The notes under the pieces were generated by a model. It saw only the letters and a program-made list of their open reading frames with translations, did no database searches and had not been told where the DNA came from. From the NCBI GenBank assembly GCA_029261995.1, contig JAJDAF010000064.1, forward strand, positions 208,187 through 272,186: DNA of 64,000 nt, read 5' to 3'. This document shows positions 33,017-41,307 of the stretch, piece after piece. How positions within the stretch are numbered: the first letter of the stretch is position 1; the number at the start of each line of letters is the position of its first letter. Origin of the DNA: Candidatus Zhuqueibacterota bacterium (GTDB taxonomy: Bacteria; Zhuqueibacterota; Zhuqueibacteria; Oceanimicrobiales; Oceanimicrobiaceae). The translations under genes and the position numbers were made by a program.

Positions 33017-34201
33017 ATGATCCCGATGCATAAGGTTTTTATGCCCAAAGACATCGATGAAGTGATGAATCCGCTTCGTCAGGTTATTGAGAGCGGCTGG
33101 ATTGGCGAAGGCCCTCAGGTCGCGGACTTCGAAAAGGAAGTCGGGGCATTTATCGGTACAGACCACGTGACTGCGCTAAATTCCCGTTCAGCGGCGCTGC
33201 AACTGGCCCTGCGGCTGAGCGGTGTCGGCGCTGGCGATGAAGTCATCACCACAGCCATGAGCTGCGTGGCCAGCAACACGCCTATCATTCTGAGCGGCGC
33301 CACTCCGGTGTGGGCTGACGTGCAACCTGGAACCGGCAATATCGATCCCGTCAGTATACGTAAGAGAATCAGCGAGCGCACCAAAGCTATCGTTGTCGCC
33401 CACTGGGGTGGCTATCCGTGCGACCTAGATGAAATCAATACCCTGGCCGGCGAAAATCATTTAAAGGTCATTGAAGACTGTGCTCATGCCTGGGGCGCTG
33501 AGTATCAGGGCAAGATGGTGGGTGCACATTCAGATTTTTCGTGCTTTTCGCTGCAGGCGATTCAACATTTCACTACCGGAGACGGCAGCATCTTAGTTTC
33601 CTGCCGCGAGCAGGACCATCATCGCGCCCGTTCTCTGGAAGGGCTTGGCACAGACCGCGAACAGCGCGTGGAAAATTCACTTGGTATTAGTGAATGGGAT
33701 ATCGTTGATGCCGGCCACGGTTTCCAGATGAACGATATCGCGGCCGCCATCGGCTTGGCGCAGTTACCCTATTTGCGTGAATCAATTGGCCTGCGACGGG
33801 CAAACGCCGCCTATTTCCGCAATGCATTCAGGGGGCTGGAGCAGGTGCGGTTGCTCGATGAAACGGAAGACAGACGTTCATCTTACGGGTTGTTTACCAT
33901 CAAGGTCCAGAAGCCGGAGGCGTTTATCGGCCACATGCGCACACAAGGGGTCGCCGCCTCCATTGTGCATTCGCGAAACGACAGATACGCCATCTTCGCT
34001 CAGTATTGCAACGCTGACTTGTACGGGCTGGATGCCTTTTCAGGGCAAATGGTCTGCATCCCGGTCGGACACTGGATTGGAGAGGCCGAGCGTGAGAAAA
34101 TCGCGCAGGTCGTGCGTTCACAGGAGTGGGTTGCACCGTCCTCGCATGTGGTTGTTGTCAGCGAAGACCTTGAGGAGAAGTCGCGCCAGCATACTCCATG
34201 A
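33017..34201 (+). CDS. DegT/DnrJ/EryC1/StrS-family protein lacking the catalytic Lys
   Basis: 394 residues of the PLP aminotransferase fold: GWIGEGPQVADFEKEVGAFIG, SAALQLALRLSGVGAGDEVI (about 58-77), VIEDCAHAWGA (Asp that holds the pyridine nitrogen) and DIAAAIGLAQL. The motif that normally carries the Schiff-base Lys (SFQAIKxxTTGDGG type) reads SLQAIQHFTTGDGS, with Gln183 (CAA at 33563-33565). This is one base from AAA Lys. It may be a dehydratase-like or regulatory member, or carry a sequencing error. The SD is AAGGAG. It follows a PurD-like ATP-grasp gene. Confidence 0.8.
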   Translation: MIPMHKVFMPKDIDEVMNPLRQVIESGWIGEGPQVADFEKEVGAFIGTDHVTALNSRSAALQLALRLSGVGAGDEVITTAMSCVASNTPIILSGATPVWADVQPGTGNIDPVSIRKRISERTKAIVVAHWGGYPCDLDEINTLAGENHLKVIEDCAHAWGAEYQGKMVGAHSDFSCFSLQAIQHFTTGDGSILVSCREQDHHRARSLEGLGTDREQRVENSLGISEWDIVDAGHGFQMNDIAAAIGLAQLPYLRESIGLRRANAAYFRNAFRGLEQVRLLDETEDRRSSYGLFTIKVQKPEAFIGHMRTQGVAASIVHSRNDRYAIFAQYCNADLYGLDAFSGQMVCIPVGHWIGEAEREKIAQVVRSQEWVAPSSHVVVVSEDLEEKSRQHTP

Positions 34202-34357
34202 CGCGGTTCAGACTCCTCATCTCAAATCACGATGATGCCAGGTCTGAATCCCCATTTCAATTCTCAGACCCACACCTTCTTCGTTTTAGACGATTTCGTA
34301 TTTGCATAACGTCACGGTTTTGTGTATTTTTCAAGCTGAATTTCCTTGGAGGGAGAT

Positions 34358-34885
34358 ATGCTATCAGAGAACCGGACTTTTTATTTTTGGAATGCAAGTA
34401 TAACAACGGTTGTGCTTGTTTTTCTCACGTGGCTCATCTACTTCCGTTCTGGAAATAGCAGCGCCAGCCTTGCCGTTTCGATATTGCCGGCCATCAATGC
34501 CGGCCTGAATACCATCTGCGCCATCTTGCTTATCCTCGGTTTTCGGGCCATCAAAGCAAAGCGCGAACGCCTGCACCGCAACTTCATGATTTCCGCATTT
34601 TGTGCCTCCGCGATGTTTCTGGTGGGCTACGTCTACTACCACAGCCTGCAAGGCGACACAAAGTTTCTTGGCGAAGGCCTGATCAGGGGAGTCTACTTTT
34701 TTATCCTCATCACACATATTTTGCTCTCGATGGTTATGGTTCCCATGATTCTCTCCAGCTTGTTTTTCGGTCTGAGAGATAACAGGCGCAGCCACCGCAA
34801 GGTCGCGAGGTTCACTCTGCCTATTTGGCTTTACGTGTCCGCTACTGGTGTGACAATTTTTTTCTTGCTGCGGAGCTACTCCTGA
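34358..34885 (+). CDS. DUF420 membrane protein (YozB/CtaM-like)
   Basis: 175 residues from ATG 34358 with SD GGAGGGAG. Five membrane spans, with the family motifs LPAINAGLNTICAILLILG, HRNFMISAF and GYVYYHSLQGDTKFLG, ending in HRKVARFTLPIWLYVSATGV. DUF420 proteins are linked to cytochrome c oxidase assembly in several phyla (CtaM in Staphylococcus), which fits the heme A genes at the right end of this window. No oxidase subunit gene is adjacent. Confidence 0.85.
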   Translation: MLSENRTFYFWNASITTVVLVFLTWLIYFRSGNSSASLAVSILPAINAGLNTICAILLILGFRAIKAKRERLHRNFMISAFCASAMFLVGYVYYHSLQGDTKFLGEGLIRGVYFFILITHILLSMVMVPMILSSLFFGLRDNRRSHRKVARFTLPIWLYVSATGVTIFFLLRSYS

Positions 34886-34914
34886 CGCCGTCCTTTATTT
34901 CGTAAATGTGAACG

Positions 34915-34937
34915 CTTGCCCACGGCAAGTTTTTTTT
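34915..34937 (+). terminator. Rho-independent terminator after the DUF420 gene
   Basis: CTTGCC (34915-34920), loop CAC, GGCAAG (34924-34929), then eight T (34930-34937). The stem is short with a 3-base loop, but position and T-run are typical. It also shows that a TTG at 34916 is not the start of the next gene. Confidence 0.8.
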
Positions 34938-34972
34938 CAATTCTTATTCATTCTCAAACGAGGGTCAGAATC

Positions 34973-36382
34973 GTGACACGATTTGTATGCATTGTTGTCC
35001 TTCAAGCTTGCCTCAATGGGCTGACAGTCGGTCCGCTCGCTGCACAAAACAATGATGAAGGACTACCAGCCGTCTATCGCGAAACAGCGCGCGCGATTAT
35101 CAACGCAGCTTTGGGTGATGGCCAGGCCTATGCCATGCTCGAAGAGTTATGTCTGCAGATTGGGCCCCGGCTCAGCGGTTCACCAGAGGCCGCTGCTGCG
35201 GTGGAATGGAGCAGAAATAAGATGGTTGAGGTCGGACTCGAGGGAGTCAGGCTGCAACCGGTCATGGTTCCGCACTGGGTACGTGGTCCTGTGGAGAGTG
35301 CTTTGGTGCTCAACTCCGAGTCCGCTGGCTCTGTGCAACTCGAGGTCTGCGCGCTGGGCGGCACCATCGGCACTCCGGAATTTGGAGTCATCGGTGAGGT
35401 GATTGAAGTGCAGAATTTTGAAGAGGTCAAGGCCCTTGGCAAATCAGCGCAGGGAAAGATCATCTTTTACAATCGTGCGCTTGATCGCACGCTCATGACG
35501 ACGTTTAAGGCTTACGGTGGCGCAGTCGATCAGAGGTCGCGCGGCGCCATCGAAGCGGCAAAGGTTGGCGCCAAAGCAGTTCTGGTTCGCTCCATGACGA
35601 CAGCTTTGGACGACGTGCCACATACCGGAGCCATGCGCTATGATGATGGCGTCGAGAAAATCCCCTCTGCGGCAATCAGTACAATCGACGCGGACTTTTT
35701 GAGCCGCCTGCTCAAGCAGGATCAGAAGGTCCGTCTCCGCCTCACTCTCAGCGCCAAAACTTTTGCGGACGCGCCGTCCGCCAATGTGTTGGGAGAAATT
35801 CGAGGCTCTGAGAAACCGGAGGAAGTTATCGTACTCGGCGGCCATCTCGATAGCTGGGACAAAGGCCACGGAGCACATGACGATGGCGCCGGCTGCATGC
35901 AATCCATAGAGGCGCTGCGCCTGCTGAAATCACTGGATTTGAAACCGAAACGCACCATCAGAGCCGTGATGTTCATGAATGAAGAAAACGGCGTGCGCGG
36001 CGGTCTGGCGTACGCCGACAGCGCCGGACGCTCATCCGAGAAACACATTCTTGCGATCGAAAGCGACCGTGGTGGATTTACGCCGCGGGGTTTCAGTGTT
36101 ACTGCTGAAAGCGCACAGTTCGAAAGCATCGCGCGCTGGGCCGGACTCCTGGAAGCGATGGCGGCAGACAAGATTGTGCCCGGCTACGGCGGCGTGGACA
36201 TCAACCCGCTCAATAAGCAGTTCGGTGTCCCGGTGATGGGGCTGGTGGTAGATGCGCACCGCTATTTCGACTACCACCATTCTGACAACGATACCATCGA
36301 CAAAGTCAACGAGCGCGAGCTTGAATTGGGGGCCGCCGCCATGGCTATCATTTCCTACGTAGTGGCAATGGAAGGCATTTAA
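34973..36382 (+). CDS. Exported M28-family zinc metallopeptidase (carboxypeptidase Q-like)
   Basis: 469 residues from GTG 34973, which has GAGGG 8 bases upstream and lies beyond the terminator. The signal peptide (about 1-25) contains LQAC at residues 10-13, so a lipoprotein form is possible. A PA-like insert (about 125-250) precedes the peptidase domain. Zinc ligands are visible: GGHLDSWDKGHGAHDDGAG (His, Asp), NEENGVRGG (Glu pair), ESDRGG (Asp) and HHSDND (His). It would cut dipeptides or single residues from peptides in the periplasm or outside. Single-gene unit. Confidence 0.9.
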   Translation: MTRFVCIVVLQACLNGLTVGPLAAQNNDEGLPAVYRETARAIINAALGDGQAYAMLEELCLQIGPRLSGSPEAAAAVEWSRNKMVEVGLEGVRLQPVMVPHWVRGPVESALVLNSESAGSVQLEVCALGGTIGTPEFGVIGEVIEVQNFEEVKALGKSAQGKIIFYNRALDRTLMTTFKAYGGAVDQRSRGAIEAAKVGAKAVLVRSMTTALDDVPHTGAMRYDDGVEKIPSAAISTIDADFLSRLLKQDQKVRLRLTLSAKTFADAPSANVLGEIRGSEKPEEVIVLGGHLDSWDKGHGAHDDGAGCMQSIEALRLLKSLDLKPKRTIRAVMFMNEENGVRGGLAYADSAGRSSEKHILAIESDRGGFTPRGFSVTAESAQFESIARWAGLLEAMAADKIVPGYGGVDINPLNKQFGVPVMGLVVDAHRYFDYHHSDNDTIDKVNERELELGAAAMAIISYVVAMEGI

Positions 36383-36389
36383 CAACCAA

Positions 36390-36428
36390 CGTATCCCGCC
36401 TCTGTTTGGCGGTCACGGGCGGGATACG
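36390..36428 (+). terminator. Hairpin after the M28 peptidase gene
   Basis: CGTATCCCGCC (36390-36400) pairs perfectly with GGCGGGATACG (36418-36428) across a 17-base loop, a few bases after the stop. It has no T-run. An exact TATAAT lies at 36567-36572, about 105 bases before the next gene, but without a good -35. Confidence 0.55.
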
Positions 36429-36677
36429 CTGCCGCACATTTCTTCAAGCCCAGTGCTGAAAATTCACGTCACTCTGCCCAAGAACCCTCTCGCGGCATCA
36501 TCTTCCCAATAGTGATATTTTCTTAACAACACCTTGCGGCATGCTCAAAATCCGTTTTCTGGTCGATATAATACCTTGTTAATAATAATCAATTTAGCTG
36601 TGCCGGGCAAACTTGAAGGGGGAAACCCAGGCACTCAGACGAGAACTGGAAATATCAATTAGCTAAGGAGATCCCCA

Positions 36678-37184
36678 ATGAAACGCTTCCAGCAAGGATG
36701 TTTCTGCCCCCTTCTTATGTTGGCTCTTTTTCTTACAGTTTGCTCCACAGCAGTAAAAGCTCAGGAGCAACAGGCAACGCGGAGTTTTGGCCTATCCGCA
36801 TCGCTGCAAGGTGGACAAACGCTGGTGCTGGTTCCAATCTGGTTTGGCGACAAGATCACGGTGGCGCCGGGCGTCGGATTGCAATACTCTGAAAACGTAT
36901 CGACCAACATTGCTCTGTTTCTCGTTCCCAAACTTTATCTCGATATGAGGCGTGTGGCGCCATACATTTCGGGGACTATTGGTTTGATGCGCAATGACCC
37001 CAACGTAGGCACTGCGGTAAACAATCTTCAGGTTGGAATCGGTTTTGGAGGGGAGTATTTTGTTAACGCGAAGTTCAGCTTTGGCGTTGAAGCACAACTG
37101 AATGCCTTGATTAATGACCTTTCCGGCACCTCAACTATGGGCTTAAATACTGGCGCTGCAGCCAGCGCCAGTGTCTATTTCTAG
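36678..37184 (+). CDS. Small outer-membrane beta-barrel protein
   Basis: 168 residues with a signal peptide (about 1-28, ending KAQ). The mature part alternates hydrophobic and polar residues (FGLSASLQGGQTLVLVPIWF, ISGTIGLM, LQVGIGFGGEYFV, FGVEAQLN) and ends in ASVYF with a C-terminal Phe, as expected for an eight-stranded OmpA/OmpX-like barrel. SD AAGGAG lies 8 bases before the ATG. Function unknown, possibly adhesion or small-solute passage. It converges with the DUF2252 gene. Confidence 0.8.
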   Translation: MKRFQQGCFCPLLMLALFLTVCSTAVKAQEQQATRSFGLSASLQGGQTLVLVPIWFGDKITVAPGVGLQYSENVSTNIALFLVPKLYLDMRRVAPYISGTIGLMRNDPNVGTAVNNLQVGIGFGGEYFVNAKFSFGVEAQLNALINDLSGTSTMGLNTGAAASASVYF

Positions 37185-37189
37185 TCCGG

Positions 37190-37215
37190 CCGTGTAAGTC
37201 TGGCTGTAAACACGG
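37190..37215. terminator. Small hairpin between convergent genes
   Basis: CCGTGT (37190-37195) and ACACGG (37210-37215) flank a 14-base loop in the 39-base gap between two convergent stops. It could serve both directions but is weak. Confidence 0.3.
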
Positions 37216-37223
37216 ATCCTGGC

Positions 37224-38453
37224 TCACTCTTTTTTGTAATGGATATTTGAGCGAAACTCGCGCCAGGCGGCGACTGTCAGGTCTGTAAGCTCGAAGCAGG
37301 CTTGGCGGATCGTGTGTTCGTGTTTTTCAAGAAGGCGCAATTGTTCGCGACGCAATTGTACATCAAGGGGAGCGGCGATTTGGTTTGTGTGTCCCCGGCC
37401 AAGTTGAACGCCGACATCGAACGCGATCTCTGCCATTTCGTCCATGGTTTTGAATGACTCGCCAATCTCGATCTCTTTGTAATTATCGACCCAGGAGTGC
37501 ACCCAAAAACTCATGCCGTCGAGACGGATGTAGCCGAGAAAACGGTAGGGCTCATAGGCGATTCGGGCCTGGCCAACAAGCACGCGAAACGGGTCATTCT
37601 GCTGCGTGATGGTGATGCAATCGATACCGCTGAGGTCGCGCACCTGTTTGATTTCCAGCACCAGATCGTCCAGCGGGTCGGCCGTCTCGCCTTCGGCGCG
37701 CACCAGATATTTGATATCCTGCGCGCTGCCGATGCCGAGTTTGAGAGCCCCTGTGGCTTTGATATCGAGAAAATGCTTCTGCAGGTCAGGCTTTTCGAAA
37801 TACATGTTTTCTACGTAGGACTTCATCGCGTGCAGCAGTTTTTCCTGCTGCGCCTCTGGCATCGGCTGCATGATGGAGTCAATCCAGCCAAAATATTTTT
37901 CTCTATCGAACCGGAAGTTTTGTTTGATGTTTTTGATGACAGATGGAATCGGCGGTTCAGATTCGGTATTGCTCAGAGCGTTGCGGTAGCCATCAAGAAA
38001 TCCGGCATAGATACTATCAGACTCGTCCTCCCAGCCGAGCTGACGGCAGGCGAGATGCAAAGACACGCCGAATCGCATGAGATCCAAAACCGCGGGACCC
38101 GTGGACGAGTCATCGAAGTCGGTCAGGCCGCGCCCCAGGTCGGTGATTGCGTACTGTTCGATATGGGCATCGCCGTGAAGGTTAAAGGTGGGCGTACCCA
38201 CCAGCATGTCGCGAAACCGGTTGCAAACTTCACTGCTGAAGAGAATGTTGATGAAGCGAAAATAGCCGTGTGGCGAGGCAGTGATTCGCTCCAGAAGTGC
38301 CGGGTTATTTGAAAAATTCTGGTCAGCAACTTCAATAAGAAGCGGGTTGGAATTGCCATTGCTGTTCGGCGATTGTGGCGCCGCAAAACCGGTGACCGCA
38401 AATAGCAGAAACACCGTTTTGGCGATTTTGGTGTGCCATCTGGATGCTTTCAA
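37224..38453 (-). CDS. DUF2252 family protein with a signal peptide
   Basis: 409 residues from a TTG start with AAAGGA about 8 bases upstream. The first 27 residues form a signal peptide, so it is exported, which is unusual because most DUF2252 proteins are cytosolic. The kinase-like core motifs are present: LHGDAHIEQY (about 93-102), DFDDSSTGP (Asp metal site), ATGALKLGIG and GRGHTNQIA. Related folds include aminoglycoside-type phosphotransferases, but an activity has not been shown to my knowledge. It appears to be transcribed alone. Confidence 0.82.
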   Translation of the reverse strand: MKASRWHTKIAKTVFLLFAVTGFAAPQSPNSNGNSNPLLIEVADQNFSNNPALLERITASPHGYFRFINILFSSEVCNRFRDMLVGTPTFNLHGDAHIEQYAITDLGRGLTDFDDSSTGPAVLDLMRFGVSLHLACRQLGWEDESDSIYAGFLDGYRNALSNTESEPPIPSVIKNIKQNFRFDREKYFGWIDSIMQPMPEAQQEKLLHAMKSYVENMYFEKPDLQKHFLDIKATGALKLGIGSAQDIKYLVRAEGETADPLDDLVLEIKQVRDLSGIDCITITQQNDPFRVLVGQARIAYEPYRFLGYIRLDGMSFWVHSWVDNYKEIEIGESFKTMDEMAEIAFDVGVQLGRGHTNQIAAPLDVQLRREQLRLLEKHEHTIRQACFELTDLTVAAWREFRSNIHYKKE

Positions 38454-38538
38454 GACGGAGGTCCTTTGTCCACTGTGAGCGAAGAATACAAATTATGGCG
38501 GATGGAAAAGGTCGAACGGCGACGCGATGAATAGGGGC

Positions 38539-38569
38539 AATATAACAAGACATTGCAATAATTGCAATA
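38539..38569 (-). promoter_or_regulatory. Candidate promoter and palindromic repeats upstream of the DUF2252 gene
   Basis: On the - strand, TTGCAA (38567-38562) and TATATT (38544-38539) are 17 bases apart. The -35 matches at four of six positions. ATTGCAATA occurs twice in tandem (38552-38560 and 38561-38569), and each copy contains the palindrome ATTGCAAT, so a regulator site may overlap the -35. It lies about 90 bases before the gene start. Confidence 0.4.
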
Positions 38570-38714
38570 AGTTTGTGGCTGGTTGAAACTTATGATCGGC
38601 CATGATCTAGGGGCTTCTGCTATAACACTTCTCCCTTGTGAACAGCTTCAAGGGTGGGCTGGTTTCGCAATGAGGTGGCAGCCGAGCAAGTTGGCGCGGC
38701 GATAGCGATGTTCG

Positions 38715-40919
38715 CTACGCAACGACCTTCGCCATTGCTCTCGGATCTGGCGCATCACCATTCAATTCAACCCGGCCACGCTTGTCAAAAGACAGCACAT
38801 CCATCGGGCAGACAGTCACGCAGATGCCGCACTGAATGCAGGCCGTGTTGTCGTTGGAAAAACGCTCCTGATTCTTGGCAAAACTCATGACGTCTATACC
38901 GACCTCGCAGAAGCGGGAGCACTCGCCGCAGGTTATGCATTTCTCATCGCTCTTGATACCGAGCTTGCCAAAACGCTTGCTCCAGAATTCCATCCACTTG
39001 GCCAGTGGGCACCAGTAGCGGCACCAGATTTTGCCGCCAAAGAAGGGGTAGAGCGTCACGGGAATCACCCCGACCAGCCAGAAATCCGCGACGTAACTGT
39101 ACCACGACCGGGCCTGTTCACCGACCTGCGACACAAGCCCAAACCAGTGGTAGATGTCGTCATACCAGAACTTGCCAAAAATCATGTTGCCGCCAACCAG
39201 AATCGTGGCCACGAACGCCCACACCAGCACCGCTTTGTTCATCCACTCCCAGGCCTTTGACCGCCGTCCCTTCGGAGCTTTGTGGCGCCACTGGTCGCCC
39301 CAGGTTTCCGCCAGGCCGCCGCAGCCGCAAAACCAGGTACAGTAGCGTTTGCCGTGATTTATCGAAAGGATGGGGATCACTACAAACGAGACCAGCAGAC
39401 CCCAGACGATGTAAAACACGCTGATGTCGTAAAAGAACTGATGGAATTGCAGGGGCCAGGCGTACTCGAAGCCGTAGGCCTTCCAGGCATAATCCGGGCT
39501 GCCGAGTGCAGTGCTGGCGCCGGCTGTGTGGTGCACGTACCACATGATGAACTCCGGCACCAGGAAGCCGAGAGTCCATTGCGTCGTAATAAGGGTGACG
39601 TAGCGCTTTTTCTGATAGCTGTCGTTGAAACCAACGCCCCAGCGCTTGTAAGCCTTCATGCCGAAATAGCTCATGAAGGCGGTGTACCAGCCGGCGTACC
39701 AGAAACTCGGCGAGATGTGCTTGGTGAAGCCCCAAAGGCGCCAGTCAAAGGTCAGGTAGTCTTTCCAGTTGACTGCGGCGCCGGCGGCATCGCTGAACCA
39801 GGACTGATTGAACGGCCACCACGGCGCTTTCAGTGCATAGACTGCGTAGAATATCACAAACATCGCGGCGAGGTAAAGATAGCGTTTGAAATCCCAGGCG
39901 CCTTCCAGCTTGATGCCGACTTTGTTGAAGAATTTGATCGGCAGCTCTGCCCCGATCATCTCAAAAACCTGATCGTTTGCCAGCTTGGTGAGCTTGCCAT
40001 CTTTCTCAAACGTGACGGAATCTTTTGCTACTTCCTTAAGGTGAGAGCTGAAGTGAATATCCAGGTTCTTCTCCTTTTGCAGATCGAGAAGCTTGTCAAC
40101 GTTGCGTTTCTTCGGGAAGATGAACTCCGGATCGATGGTCACCAATGTCACGCGATTGGTCGGGGCCAGGGCAATTGCCGCTTCGGCCGCCACATCGCCA
40201 CCTCCGTAAATGAGAATGTCTTTGCGGCTGAATTCATCCGGGTCAGCCAGAAAGTGGGCGATTTTGGCGGCATTTTCGGTTTCGCCCGGCACGCCGGCCT
40301 TGCGCGGGTTGCCGGACTTGCCGATGGCCAGAATGACATACTTGGCTTTGTAGGTGTCGCGCGAACTGGTGACGACAAAAGTACCGTTCTGCTTTTGGAT
40401 GTCAGTGACCGGCTCATGGGTGTTGATTTTCAAACCGAGCTGCGCGATTTGCTGGTCCCATTTGTCGAGAAGCTCTTCTTTGGAGCTCTCTTCGGCCCAG
40501 ATGGCGGATTCCAGCGGGATATTCTCGGGCTCGATGAACAGCGGCTTGCCTTTGGTGAACGAGCGAATCAGGTTGGCGGTTTTGCCCTGTTCGAGAACGA
40601 CGTAATTCAAGCCAAGCTCATGCGCCCGGCTGGCCGCACCCAATCCCGAAGCCCCGGCGCCAACAATCAGGACATCGTAAATCCCCTCAGAGGAGTTCTG
40701 ACGCTGGTGGTCAGCAAACAGGTCGTTGACCAGAGCATGCCCCTGATTCAATCCCATTTTGATCAGGGGTGTGCCCCGCACTTCGCCGACCAGATAAAGG
40801 CCTGATATGTTGCTTTCGTGTTTGTCTGAAACCTGTGGCAGCTTGACCACTGCAGGGTCAAAGCCGGTATCAAAAAGCACCCTGGTGAAGTTCTTGATTG
40901 AGTCAATCAAAGCTGGCAT
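38715..40919 (-). CDS. Membrane flavoprotein fused to a polyferredoxin (NosR/NapH-like)
   Basis: 734 residues from ATG 40919 with SD AGAGGAG. Residues 38-65 resemble the closing FAD motif of thioredoxin-reductase-like enzymes (LYLVGEVRGTPLIK). Next come the FAD-binding GAGASGLGAA (87-96) and NAD(P)-binding YGGGDVAAEAA (238-248). From 345 on there are about six membrane spans, CTWFCGCGG (527-535), WCRYWCP (632-638) and two [4Fe-4S] cluster motifs, CITCGECSRFC (661-671) and CIQCGICVTVC (694-704). It should pass electrons between NAD(P)H and a membrane or periplasmic partner. Donor and acceptor are unknown. Confidence 0.83.
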   Translation of the reverse strand: MPALIDSIKNFTRVLFDTGFDPAVVKLPQVSDKHESNISGLYLVGEVRGTPLIKMGLNQGHALVNDLFADHQRQNSSEGIYDVLIVGAGASGLGAASRAHELGLNYVVLEQGKTANLIRSFTKGKPLFIEPENIPLESAIWAEESSKEELLDKWDQQIAQLGLKINTHEPVTDIQKQNGTFVVTSSRDTYKAKYVILAIGKSGNPRKAGVPGETENAAKIAHFLADPDEFSRKDILIYGGGDVAAEAAIALAPTNRVTLVTIDPEFIFPKKRNVDKLLDLQKEKNLDIHFSSHLKEVAKDSVTFEKDGKLTKLANDQVFEMIGAELPIKFFNKVGIKLEGAWDFKRYLYLAAMFVIFYAVYALKAPWWPFNQSWFSDAAGAAVNWKDYLTFDWRLWGFTKHISPSFWYAGWYTAFMSYFGMKAYKRWGVGFNDSYQKKRYVTLITTQWTLGFLVPEFIMWYVHHTAGASTALGSPDYAWKAYGFEYAWPLQFHQFFYDISVFYIVWGLLVSFVVIPILSINHGKRYCTWFCGCGGLAETWGDQWRHKAPKGRRSKAWEWMNKAVLVWAFVATILVGGNMIFGKFWYDDIYHWFGLVSQVGEQARSWYSYVADFWLVGVIPVTLYPFFGGKIWCRYWCPLAKWMEFWSKRFGKLGIKSDEKCITCGECSRFCEVGIDVMSFAKNQERFSNDNTACIQCGICVTVCPMDVLSFDKRGRVELNGDAPDPRAMAKVVA

Positions 40920-41001
40920 TTCTCCTCTTGCTTGGTTACATTTGCTTGTTTCGTTAACCGGGTCTACATCTTGAATATTCCAGGGAAGATAGGAACATTT
41001 C

Positions 41002-41286
41002 ATGGATTTTGAATCATTTTGCCTAACACTTGAGGACGATACCCCACCCGACTATCTCGCCAGGACCATCCAGGCCTTGTGGCACGACGCCAGAGGGCAG
41101 TGGGATCGAGCGCACCAGATTGTGCAACCCATCGGCAGCGAAGAGGCTTCCTGGGTGCACGCATACTTGCACCGCAAGGAAGGCGACTACGGCAATGCCT
41201 CTTACTGGTACAATCGCGCCGCCCGCCCGATGTCAGATTCATCCCTGAAAGATGAGTGGGAAGAAATCGTTCGAAGCCTGCTTTGA
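41002..41286 (+). CDS. Conserved hypothetical protein (about 94 residues)
   Basis: A small soluble protein with the pattern ALWHDARGQWDRAHQIVQ (about 25-42) and SWVHAYLHRKEGDYGNASYWYNRA (about 50-73). I recognise this as a conserved family of unknown function with a TPR-like feel. The SD is AGGAAC. It is divergent from the flavoprotein gene, with 82 bases between starts, and converges on the PQQ-propeller gene. Confidence 0.75.
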   Translation: MDFESFCLTLEDDTPPDYLARTIQALWHDARGQWDRAHQIVQPIGSEEASWVHAYLHRKEGDYGNASYWYNRAARPMSDSSLKDEWEEIVRSLL

Positions 41287-41307
41287 CGATTGGCTGTCGC
41301 GGCCTCC

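Noticed and set aside
39282..40805. 507-codon open frame on the + strand opposite the flavoprotein fusion
   Set aside because: It lies fully antisense to a gene with clear FAD and Fe-S motifs, and its protein resembles no family. Long antisense frames are common where codon bias removes stops.
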